Under the pieces are notes generated by a model. It searched no databases. It had not been told where the DNA came from and worked only from the letters and a program-made list of their open reading frames with translations. 64,000 nucleotides of DNA from positions 1-64,000 of the forward strand of contig NZ_FNII01000017.1 of the NCBI RefSeq assembly GCF_900103865.1, written 5' to 3'. This document shows, in pieces, positions 51,998 to 59,580 of this stretch (position 1 is the first letter of the stretch; each line of letters starts with the position of its first letter). The stretch comes from Vreelandella arcis (lineage in GTDB: Bacteria; Pseudomonadota; Gammaproteobacteria; Pseudomonadales; Halomonadaceae). Both the position numbers and the translations under genes were made by a program.

Positions 51998-53800
51998 ATG
52001 CAGGCTCATTATTTACCTAAAAACGTTTATCTTGGCGTCCTACTGTTATTGGCGGGATGTTTAGTTTGTTGGCAGGATGCTTTTGCCTTGCTTTCCACTT
52101 CTTCTGAGCAGTCGGGCTACTCGCTCACCCGCCACACTCAGTTCTGGCACAGCGACGAGCCGCTTACGCTTGACGAGCTGCGGGAACGAGAGCCGCCGTT
52201 CACCCAAGCCCACCACAAAAGCGATTTAAACTTTGGCTATACGCCCAACGAGGTATGGCTGCGAACCCAGATTAAAAACCCCACCGTGCAGTCTCAAGAC
52301 TGGATTGTTGAGTTCGAATACCCTTTTTTGGATCGCGTTACGCTACATGTGCTGCGCGAACATTTCAGCGAACAAAAAATAAGCGGTAGCGCTGTGCCTA
52401 AAGAGGATCGCGAGCTTGCCCACCGCCAAGCGGTTTTTCCGTTAACCCTTGCCCCCGGCGAAACGGTCACGCTGTATGCTCGGGTGGACGCAGCGGGCAG
52501 CAAAATGCTGAACTACAACTTGCTATCCCAACAGGCGTTTTACACGCAAAACGACCGGCATAATTTTTGGCTGGCGACCTATTTCGGTATGCTCCTCGCC
52601 CTTGGCCTCTACAATTTTTTGCTGTTCTTCGGGTTAAAAGAGCGCGTGTTTCTGTATTACGCATTGTTTGCGCTGGGCTTTACCGTCGCGATTTTGACGT
52701 TTAACGGCATTGGCACGCTGATGTTTTGGAGTTTTTTGGGCGACAACACGGCCCGCCTGGTCGCCATTGGGTTTACCTTTGCTTCCACCATGGGCACTTT
52801 TTTTGCCCAAAGCTTTCTCAACACCCAACACTTCACTCCCCGCTGGCACCGCGTACTCAGCTATTATCGTGGCTACTGCATGCTCGCACTGGTGGCAACC
52901 TTGGTGCTGCCCATTCAGCCCGCCCTGCGACTGATGGACGTCACCGGTTTTATGGCTGCACTGTTGATGCTGGTTTGCGGGGTTTACTGTGTGTCGCAAC
53001 GCGTGCCCAACGCCCGGCTGTTTGTCTTGGCATGGTCGCTTTTCTTAGTTGGGGCCTGCGTGTTCGCGCTGCGTAATTTAGGCGTTTTACCGGCCAACTT
53101 TATGACCCTGCACGGCATTCAGATTGGATCCGCCTTGGAAATGTTACTGTTGTCGTTTGCCCTAGCCGCTCGCTTTAACAAGCTAAAGCGGCAAAAAGAG
53201 CGTGTCCAGGCGGATATGCTAATGACGCTTAAACGACAAGAAGCCGTGCTGGAACAGAAAGTAGCCGACCGCACCAAAGCGCTTGAGCAGCTCGCCAGCC
53301 GTGACATGCTAACCGGGCTATTGAACCGCAACGGTTTAACCGAATGTGCGACAAAAGCGATCATGCGCAGCCAGCAAACGGGTCAGCCACTGGCACTGCT
53401 TATGCTCGACCTGGACCAATTCAAACCGATTAACGATCAGAACGGGCATGAGGCTGGCGATTTCGTCCTGAAACAAGTGGCTAAACGTATTGAGCGCCTC
53501 GCGCGTGCCCACGACCACTGTGCCCGCTTCGGTGGCGATGAATTTATCCTGCTGATTGAAGGGGTCACCGACCGCGCTATTCTCAACGACATTCGGGCTC
53601 GCCTACATTCGGCAATTCGCGCTCCCATCAAATTGCCCAATGGCCAACTGGTCAGCGTCGGGGTGAGTATCGGTATGAGCGTTAGCCAAGCGGATGATAA
53701 ATGCTTAGAGAGCTTAATGCGCGAAGCTGACGGCCAGATGTACCACATTAAAGCCAGTCAAGCCGACAGCTGCTTGCGCTACGGCGCAGCACGAACTTAA
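51998..53800 (+). CDS. Diguanylate cyclase with 7TMR-DISM sensor
   Basis: A 600-residue membrane signalling protein: signal segment, periplasmic 7TMR-DISMED2 domain (about 40-180), seven-helix 7TMR-DISM membrane domain (about 190-385), a coiled-coil linker (FNKLKRQKERVQADMLMTLKRQEAVLEQKVADRTKALEQ, written here only to show heptads near 390-430 as KLKRQKERVQ...) and a C-terminal GGDEF domain. The active-site GGDEF (512-516) is intact, and an RxxD inhibitory site (RAHD) lies five residues before it. It should therefore make c-di-GMP with product inhibition. The ligand of the periplasmic domain is unknown. The ribosome site is weak. The 265 bases upstream hold no other gene. Confidence 0.9.
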   Translation: MQAHYLPKNVYLGVLLLLAGCLVCWQDAFALLSTSSEQSGYSLTRHTQFWHSDEPLTLDELREREPPFTQAHHKSDLNFGYTPNEVWLRTQIKNPTVQSQDWIVEFEYPFLDRVTLHVLREHFSEQKISGSAVPKEDRELAHRQAVFPLTLAPGETVTLYARVDAAGSKMLNYNLLSQQAFYTQNDRHNFWLATYFGMLLALGLYNFLLFFGLKERVFLYYALFALGFTVAILTFNGIGTLMFWSFLGDNTARLVAIGFTFASTMGTFFAQSFLNTQHFTPRWHRVLSYYRGYCMLALVATLVLPIQPALRLMDVTGFMAALLMLVCGVYCVSQRVPNARLFVLAWSLFLVGACVFALRNLGVLPANFMTLHGIQIGSALEMLLLSFALAARFNKLKRQKERVQADMLMTLKRQEAVLEQKVADRTKALEQLASRDMLTGLLNRNGLTECATKAIMRSQQTGQPLALLMLDLDQFKPINDQNGHEAGDFVLKQVAKRIERLARAHDHCARFGGDEFILLIEGVTDRAILNDIRARLHSAIRAPIKLPNGQLVSVGVSIGMSVSQADDKCLESLMREADGQMYHIKASQADSCLRYGAART

Positions 53801-54354
53801 TCAAACAAGCTCATACGTTTCATCACATTGTCGCGCTTAATGCGCCAATGAAATAACGCACCCAACACATGCAGCGATACCAGTACAACAATCGCCCAAC
53901 CTAGCCATTCGTGCCACGTAAAGAGCTTCTCTGAAAGCGCTGGCCGCTCGCCGATAAGTCCCGGCAAATGCCAATGGAAGAACTCAACGGGAAAACCGCC
54001 GCTGGCCGTTGCCGCCCACCCTAATAATGGCATCACCACTAAGGCCACATACAGCAAATGATGCACGCTGGTGCTGACGATCCGCTCGAAACCGTTCAGG
54101 GGCGGATCGTGGTCGGGCACCACAAAGGCTAAACGCGTGATGATTCTTAGCGTCATTAGCAGCAATATCGTCACCCCCAAGGTTTTGTGGCTGGTGTACA
54201 GCAAATTGGTGAGTGCGTTGCCAATCAACGACACCGTGCGCTCAAAGCCCAAAAAGCCCAGCGTCAAACCACTGGCAAGTGACAGCAGCGCAGCACCTGC
54301 CACCAACCAGTGGAGTACCCGATGGGGGTAAATATAGTGATCCAACTCGTGCAT
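53797..54354 (-). CDS. Cytochrome b561
   Basis: A 185-residue inner-membrane di-haem b cytochrome of the bacterial CybB type with four hydrophobic helices. Likely haem ligands are His in YPHRVLHWLVAGA, SHKTLGV, SVHHLLYV and WHEWLGWAIV...LHVLGALFH. Such proteins oxidise quinol or pass electrons to superoxide. GAGGAG precedes the ATG at 54354; the frame is open 7 codons further. Its stop overlaps the diguanylate cyclase stop by three bases in convergent orientation. Confidence 0.88.
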   Translation of the reverse strand: MHELDHYIYPHRVLHWLVAGAALLSLASGLTLGFLGFERTVSLIGNALTNLLYTSHKTLGVTILLLMTLRIITRLAFVVPDHDPPLNGFERIVSTSVHHLLYVALVVMPLLGWAATASGGFPVEFFHWHLPGLIGERPALSEKLFTWHEWLGWAIVVLVSLHVLGALFHWRIKRDNVMKRMSLFD

Positions 54355-54468
54355 GCTTTGCTCCTCTACGCCCATTCAAAAACGCGCTACTGGCGCTTAG
54401 TTTAGTCAGTTCCTAACGCCTTCGCCGATAAAGCCGCCGTTAATCGTCAACGCTTTGCGTTAGGGTGC

Positions 54469-55338
54469 TCAAGCGTCTACTGGAGCTGCCAGTTGCTCGC
54501 GGATTAGTTCGCCTAGCCGTCGGGCGGGTTCCGAAGGCCGATGCGGGGCGCGGTGTAGCGCCAACTCAATCATGGGCAGAGACGGCAAACCACTGGCCTC
54601 GTCAAGCGGCCTAAGTAACGGCGTCAACATACTCCGCGTCACCACCACCACCGCCAGCCCCGCCGTCACGATGGGCGCTAGCCCCGCCATGGATTGGCTA
54701 GTATAAGCCACGCGCCAATCGCGTCCGGCGTTTTTCAGCGCTTGCTCGGCCACCTCACGAAATACATCCGCACCGGGTGAATACAGTGCTAACGGTAACG
54801 GGTCGCTTAACGATGGCTGCTGATTGACGCCGACGGCCCAAATCAGTGGCTCGCGGCGAATCACTTCTCCTCCGGGCGAGTTACGCTGCCGAGTAACCAG
54901 GGCTAAATCCAGCTCGGTACGCTTCACTCGCTCAACCAAGTCGGGACTGGGGCCGCACCTCACCTGTAGCCCCACCCCAGGGTATAGCTGGTGAAAGTAA
55001 GCAAACACAGAGGGCAATAGCGATGCGTAATCTTCAGGGATGCCCAGTGTTATTTCACCGCTCACCTGGCGCGCTTGCATATCACTCCAGGCTTCATCAT
55101 TGAGCATTAATAAACGGCGCGCGTGGGCAAGCAAGCGGTCACCATCGGACGTAAAGCGAAGCCGCCGTCCTTCACGCTCGTGCAGGGTTAGTTCTAACTG
55201 AGTTTCCAAACGCTGCAACTGCATGCTGACGGTCGACTGGGTGTAGGCCAAGCGCTTTGCCGCAGCGGTGACGCTTCCGGTATCGGCGATCGCCACTAAG
55301 GTGCGTAGTAACGTTAGATCCAGCGTGGGCGCTCGCAT
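54469..55338 (-). CDS. LysR-family transcriptional regulator
   Basis: A 289-residue LysR regulator. The helix-turn-helix is in LDLTLLRTLVAIADTGSVTAAAKRLAYTQSTVSMQLQRLE, followed by a substrate-binding domain beginning GEITLGIPEDYASLLPSVFAYFHQLYPGVGLQV. It is divergent from a drug/metabolite-type exporter and probably controls it; AT-rich inverted repeats lie between the two. AAGGAA precedes the ATG. The effector is not predictable. Confidence 0.87.
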   Translation of the reverse strand: MRAPTLDLTLLRTLVAIADTGSVTAAAKRLAYTQSTVSMQLQRLETQLELTLHEREGRRLRFTSDGDRLLAHARRLLMLNDEAWSDMQARQVSGEITLGIPEDYASLLPSVFAYFHQLYPGVGLQVRCGPSPDLVERVKRTELDLALVTRQRNSPGGEVIRREPLIWAVGVNQQPSLSDPLPLALYSPGADVFREVAEQALKNAGRDWRVAYTSQSMAGLAPIVTAGLAVVVVTRSMLTPLLRPLDEASGLPSLPMIELALHRAPHRPSEPARRLGELIREQLAAPVDA

Positions 55339-55350
55339 ACATCATATTCC

Positions 55351-55378
55351 TTGATCAAAAACATCAAAAAGCATTGAT
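55351..55378. promoter_or_regulatory. Inverted repeats between LysR gene and DMT exporter
   Basis: TTGATCAA (55351-55358) is followed by ATCAA-N6-TTGAT (55363-55378). Placed in a divergent LysR/target promoter, these are candidate LysR binding sites. Confidence 0.45.
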
Positions 55379-55442
55379 ATTGTGATGTGTTGGCAATGAG
55401 TATGCTGTGCAGGTCATTTCAGAGCAAGTCAGGAGACCGCTA

Positions 55443-56324
55443 ATGCATCCCGTTAATCCACTCGTTGTATTGCCACGAAGCTATAGTGTTGGTGCGGCGT
55501 TGGTCGCCGTGGTGCTTTGGAGTGTCGCTCCGCTGCTCGCCGATTTAGCCCGCGCCACCCCCCCTTTACAGCTGACCGCCTTGACCCTGCTCGCCGGGTC
55601 ACTGGCCACACTTCCATTGAGCCGGCGGGTTAACGTCGCGACCTGCGGCCACGTTTGGCAACTGAGTATTTGGCTGGGTGTTCCGCTGTTGATTATCGGG
55701 GCCGTCAGCACCTACTTTATCGGTATGCGGCTGGCCCCCGCCGCTGAAGCCGCATTGATTACCTATACTTGGCCGGTATTGTTCGTGCTGCTTAGCCAGT
55801 GGAGCCGGTTTGGACGTTTACGCATTGGGGGACTGGTGGGCGCACTGATCGCGTTTTCCGGTGCCGCGCTACTGCTGATGCCTCAGGCCGGTGGCGGCGG
55901 CGGTAGCGATACCGCCATCACGGGTTATGCTCTTGCACTCTTGGCGGCGTGCTGCTGGGCACTGTACTCATGGCTCAGCCAGGTTGCCCCGGTGCCGCTA
56001 ACGCCACTGTTGCCCCGCTTACTGCTGATTGCCTGCGTGATCGCAGCGGCTGCCAGCGCACTGTTAGAAGGCCAACTGGCTTTACCCAGTAGCGAGGCGG
56101 TACTAACCGGCATGGCCTTGGGATTAGGCCCTTACGGAATCGCCATGGTGGCGTGGGATAAAGCGCTGCGCTGGGGGCACACCAGCCTGGTTGGTAGCCT
56201 CGCCTACGGTGTGCCAATACTGGCAGCGCTTTTGTTGGTTCTAGCCGGCATGAGCACGCTGGATTGGCGGCTGCCGATCGCGGCCATCCTGGTGGTGACC
56301 GGCTGTGTTAAGGCCAGTCGTTAA
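55443..56324 (+). CDS. DMT-superfamily (EamA-like) exporter
   Basis: A 293-residue, roughly ten-helix membrane transporter of the drug/metabolite superfamily, with two EamA-like repeats. The end of the second, LGLGPYGIAMVAWDKALRWGHTSLVGSLAYGVPILAALLLVL shortened here to LGLGPYGIAMVAWDKAL, resembles the YddG aromatic amino-acid exporter. AGGAG lies eight bases before the ATG at 55443. It is divergent from the LysR gene, a common regulator/exporter pair. The substrate is unknown. Confidence 0.82.
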   Translation: MHPVNPLVVLPRSYSVGAALVAVVLWSVAPLLADLARATPPLQLTALTLLAGSLATLPLSRRVNVATCGHVWQLSIWLGVPLLIIGAVSTYFIGMRLAPAAEAALITYTWPVLFVLLSQWSRFGRLRIGGLVGALIAFSGAALLLMPQAGGGGGSDTAITGYALALLAACCWALYSWLSQVAPVPLTPLLPRLLLIACVIAAAASALLEGQLALPSSEAVLTGMALGLGPYGIAMVAWDKALRWGHTSLVGSLAYGVPILAALLLVLAGMSTLDWRLPIAAILVVTGCVKASR

Positions 56325-56358
56325 TCGCCTCGCTCGCTAGGCGACATGACCCAGCCCT

Positions 56359-57474
56359 TTAAAGCTCGGGTTCCGCCTCACTTGGCTCGGCGCGGGTGCT
56401 AAGCTCGAACAAACCACTGGCTGTATTGCTATAGCCCCGCGCCGTCACGTTGTAAGTGCCGGGTAGCAATTGTTCGTTGATGCGTGAATCTGTGCCGCCC
56501 GCGCCGTCATCATCGCTTAATGAAACGCCGCTGCCCTCGACTTCCAGGTAGGTATCAAAATCGTCGGAGCTCATGTTGAGCGTAACGATGGACGTCTCGT
56601 CGAGGGTTAATTCGTAGGTCAAGGCCTCACCGCTGTACCACCCGTTGAGCGACTCTCCAGGGATAAGTTCGCCCGCGTTACGCAGTTGCGTATCACTGGG
56701 CAACTCGCGGGGCGAAAGCGCCAGGGTGAACACACCTTCGCCATCGCCGTAAGCCGATCGTGCCGTCAGCTGATACTCACCGGGGGCAAGAAAATCGGCG
56801 ATACTTGCATCTAGATTGCCCGCACTATCGTCGTCCTCGCGGTAGTAACCATTCGGCCCCTCCAGCACCAAATAGGTGTCGAATTCATCGGAACGCATAA
56901 CGATGTCATACATGCCCGCTTCGTCAATCGTGAACGTATAACCTTGTTCATCGCTTTGCAGCCAGCTATCCAGAGGGGCACCCAACGTTAGGCTGTCGGA
57001 ATCGCTTAGCTCAAAGCGACGGCTTGCTAAGGTAAACGGCCCGTAGCTATGGGCGTCAGCCCCACTCACTACCAGCATATAATCACCACTTTCATCAATT
57101 TTCTGGCGCAAGGTCTCGGCGCTACTCAGCAGTTGCAGTTGATCATCGTAAAGCGCCACTACGCCTTGAAGCGCCCCCTCTAGCGATACCTCGATCAAGT
57201 CGTCTTCGTCGAGCGCGATCACATAGCGTTCGAACCGGCTGCCATCTTTGCCGTTTAATTCGCTTGCAGAGGTCACTTCGCCTCTTAAGCGCTCGCCCAG
57301 TGTAGCGCGCTCAATGCCATCAAACGCAGCCGATTCGTCACCCTCGCGGTCGACTTGTTCCGGAGGCACGGGCTCAGGTGGGACGCTGGGCGTCATTGCC
57401 TGAGCGGCAAAAAAACCGATAACACCACCCCCAACGGCAATAAGTAGATAACTAAGCGAAGAAGATTTGGCCAT
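56359..57474 (-). CDS. Membrane-anchored PPC-domain repeat protein
   Basis: A 371-residue, strongly acidic protein with one N-terminal hydrophobic segment (LSYLLIAVGGGVIGFFAAQAM) that probably stays as an anchor, a Pro/Glu linker, and three bacterial pre-peptidase C-terminal (PPC)-like beta-sandwich repeats of about 100 residues. Each repeat has the Y-x-(V/T)-(V/T)...DFDTYLV(L/E)EG pattern with DDSAGNLDAS or DDDGAGGTDSRI loops, and ends in a GxYxxxxRs strand. No catalytic domain is present. It may be a binding or surface module; function unknown. AAGGAT precedes the ATG. The 313 bases between it and rlpA show only a possible TTGCAC/TAAAAT promoter near 57581-57662. Confidence 0.75.
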   Translation of the reverse strand: MAKSSSLSYLLIAVGGGVIGFFAAQAMTPSVPPEPVPPEQVDREGDESAAFDGIERATLGERLRGEVTSASELNGKDGSRFERYVIALDEDDLIEVSLEGALQGVVALYDDQLQLLSSAETLRQKIDESGDYMLVVSGADAHSYGPFTLASRRFELSDSDSLTLGAPLDSWLQSDEQGYTFTIDEAGMYDIVMRSDEFDTYLVLEGPNGYYREDDDSAGNLDASIADFLAPGEYQLTARSAYGDGEGVFTLALSPRELPSDTQLRNAGELIPGESLNGWYSGEALTYELTLDETSIVTLNMSSDDFDTYLEVEGSGVSLSDDDGAGGTDSRINEQLLPGTYNVTARGYSNTASGLFELSTRAEPSEAEPEL

Positions 57475-57787
57475 GCGTACATCCTTGATTCAGTGGCGAA
57501 GACACTATTAGCGATAAGCCTGGAATTATAAGCGCATCCTCGCCTTGTAATGAGGGGTTTGTCTAATCTGACTTGCTTTTTTGCACAAGCCTTCGCTGTC
57601 AGCGTCATGTTTAAGCCGCTGAATTAAATGGTGCAAAGTATCTTAACTAATGTAGGCTAAAATGAAGCTATCGGCGTCGATCATCTGGAAGCTTGCCGTA
57701 CATCACCAATGGCGTTACTATCAAGTCGCCAAATTGGCACCTCATCGATGAATGCGAAACCGCGACACGACACACTGAGGTACTCCT

Positions 57788-58174
57788 ATGGGAGCTATCA
57801 AACAAACGTTAACCAATTTTTGCTTCGCCATAGCCATATTCACCACGGCAGTGAATAGCGCTCTGGCCCACGACACATCCGACGACACCCAAAAAGGTGT
57901 TGCCTCCTTCTATAGCGATCGCTTTCAAGGCGCTACCACCGCGAGCGGTGAAGCCTTTGACCAGCAAGCGCTTACCGCCGCGCACCCAAGCCTGCCCTTT
58001 GGCACCAAGGTGCTTGTCACGCGTCCTGATACCGGCCAAGAAGTCGAAGTGCTGATCAACGACCGTGGTCCTTACGTGCAAGGCCGCATCATTGATTTAT
58101 CGAAAAGTGCCGCGCGTGAACTGGGAATGATTCGTCGTGGTGTCGCCCCGGTGATGGTGACGCTGCTCAACTAG
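57788..58174 (+). CDS. Short RlpA-like double-psi beta-barrel protein
   Basis: A 128-residue exported protein made of a signal peptide ([15 protein letters not shown]) and a single RlpA-type double-psi beta-barrel ([23 protein letters not shown] to [13 protein letters not shown]). The conserved [23 protein letters not shown] region with NDRGP is intact, and the catalytic Asp/His environment of lytic transglycosylase RlpA is largely kept. It lacks the lipobox and the C-terminal SPOR domain of full RlpA, so septal targeting is not expected. Cell-wall glycan cleavage is inferred from the family. GAGG precedes the ATG and a strong terminator follows. Confidence 0.85.
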   Translation: MGAIKQTLTNFCFAIAIFTTAVNSALAHDTSDDTQKGVASFYSDRFQGATTASGEAFDQQALTAAHPSLPFGTKVLVTRPDTGQEVEVLINDRGPYVQGRIIDLSKSAARELGMIRRGVAPVMVTLLN

Positions 58175-58205
58175 CCGCTATCTTTTCTAGCGACAGTTTT
58201 ACCGA

Positions 58206-58236
58206 CAACGGGCGCTTAGGCGCCCGTTGTGTTTTT
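58206..58236 (+). terminator. Rho-independent terminator after the rlpA-like gene
   Basis: CAACGGGCGC-ttag-GCGCCCGTTG followed by TGTTTTT: a 10-base-pair perfect stem. Confidence 0.9.
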
Positions 58237-58342
58237 ACGCCCCTTCTATTATCACCTTACTTTTAACGGCGAACTATCAAGCACGCTAACGGTCTCTATG
58301 CTGGATGGAATATTAAGTTTCACGCATGCACAGGAGGCCCCC

Positions 58343-59344
58343 ATGCAAACACGCTTTTTTGCCCTGAGTCGCTACCCGGAAGGACGCCCTGAGCGCGAGT
58401 TTTTTCAGTTGGAAACCCAAACGCTGCCCGACCTCGCCCCTGGAGAAGTTCGCATACGTAATCATTGGCTCTCGGTTGACCCCTACATGCGCGGCCGTAT
58501 GAGCGGTGTGCATACTTATGTACCGCCGTTTGAGCTGGGCAAACCCATGGAAGGCGGTGCGATTGGTGAGATCATCGCCTCTCACGATGAACGCTTTAAA
58601 GAAGGCGACCTGGTTGGCCACATGGGTGGTTGGCGGGATATTGCCCAAACCTCCGCTGAAGGCGTCCAGGTACTGCCCGATTTCGGCGTTGCCGAACAAG
58701 CCTACTTGGGCGTTTTGGGCATGCCGGGCATGACCGCCTGGACGGGCCTTAACCTGATTGCCGAATGCAAACCGGGTGACAATGTGCTGGTAAGCGCGGC
58801 CAGCGGTGCGGTCGGCTCTCTTGCTGTTCAACTGGCCAAAGCGAAAGGCTGCCACGTCGTGGGCATTGCAGGCGCGGCAAACAAACTGGCTTGGTTGGAG
58901 TCCCTTGGCATAGAACCGGTAAGCTACCGTGACCGAGACGCTCAAGAACTCAGTGATGCTCTCCGTCTGGCCAGCCCCAAAGGCATTGATGTGGTGTTTG
59001 AAAACGTGGGGGGCATTTGCCTTGAAGCCGCTCTCAGCCAGCTAAACGAAGGCGCGAGGATTGCGGTGTGCGGCATGATTGATAGTTATAACGCCAAAAC
59101 GCCTGTGCCTGGACCCAGCAATCTTGCCCAACTCGTCGTACGCAAAGCCAAAATGCAGGGCTTTATCGTGGCGGATCACTGGCAACATTACCCGGATTTC
59201 CTCAAAGAGGTCGCTCCGCAAGTGGTTGCTGGCAAACTCGACTATAAAGAGACCGTCAAAGAAGGGCTTGAAAGCACCCCAGACGCCTTTCTTGAGCTAT
59301 TTGAGGGCGGCAATACCGGCAAAATGTTGGTCAAGCTGGACTAG
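58343..59344 (+). CDS. NADPH-dependent MDR reductase, CurA-like
   Basis: A 333-residue zinc-free medium-chain reductase of the CurA/leukotriene B4 12-hydroxydehydrogenase group, which reduces activated C=C bonds with NADPH. Family marks are LSVDPYMRGRMS, the cofactor fold VLVSAASGAVGSLAVQLAKAKGCHVVG, VFENVGG and AVCGMIDSYN. CAGGAGG lies seven bases before the ATG at 58343, and the frame upstream of that overlaps the terminator. Probably monocistronic, with a strong terminator after it. Physiological substrate unknown. Confidence 0.88.
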   Translation: MQTRFFALSRYPEGRPEREFFQLETQTLPDLAPGEVRIRNHWLSVDPYMRGRMSGVHTYVPPFELGKPMEGGAIGEIIASHDERFKEGDLVGHMGGWRDIAQTSAEGVQVLPDFGVAEQAYLGVLGMPGMTAWTGLNLIAECKPGDNVLVSAASGAVGSLAVQLAKAKGCHVVGIAGAANKLAWLESLGIEPVSYRDRDAQELSDALRLASPKGIDVVFENVGGICLEAALSQLNEGARIAVCGMIDSYNAKTPVPGPSNLAQLVVRKAKMQGFIVADHWQHYPDFLKEVAPQVVAGKLDYKETVKEGLESTPDAFLELFEGGNTGKMLVKLD

Positions 59345-59383
59345 AGGGCCTAACGCTAGGCTCATCCCCTCCTTTTTCTATTT

Positions 59384-59416
59384 AAGCCGCGCTGCACTAA
59401 CCAGCGCGGCTTTTTT
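59384..59416 (+). terminator. Rho-independent terminator after the curA-like gene
   Basis: AAGCCGCGCTG-cactaac-CAGCGCGGCTT followed by TTTT: an 11-base-pair stem. Confidence 0.9.
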
Positions 59417-59580
59417 ATGGCTGCCCGATCCCTAGGGCTCCCTCGAAATCATTAGACCATTGGTGCATTGACCATTAAAATCATTAGCTTGTTAAGCAGT
59501 TTGTCGGCGTAACGATTAGCCGCTCGTTGGGTCGTGGGTGTCAACCCGCGATTTGGGGTTTAGTATAAAGGGGAACACTC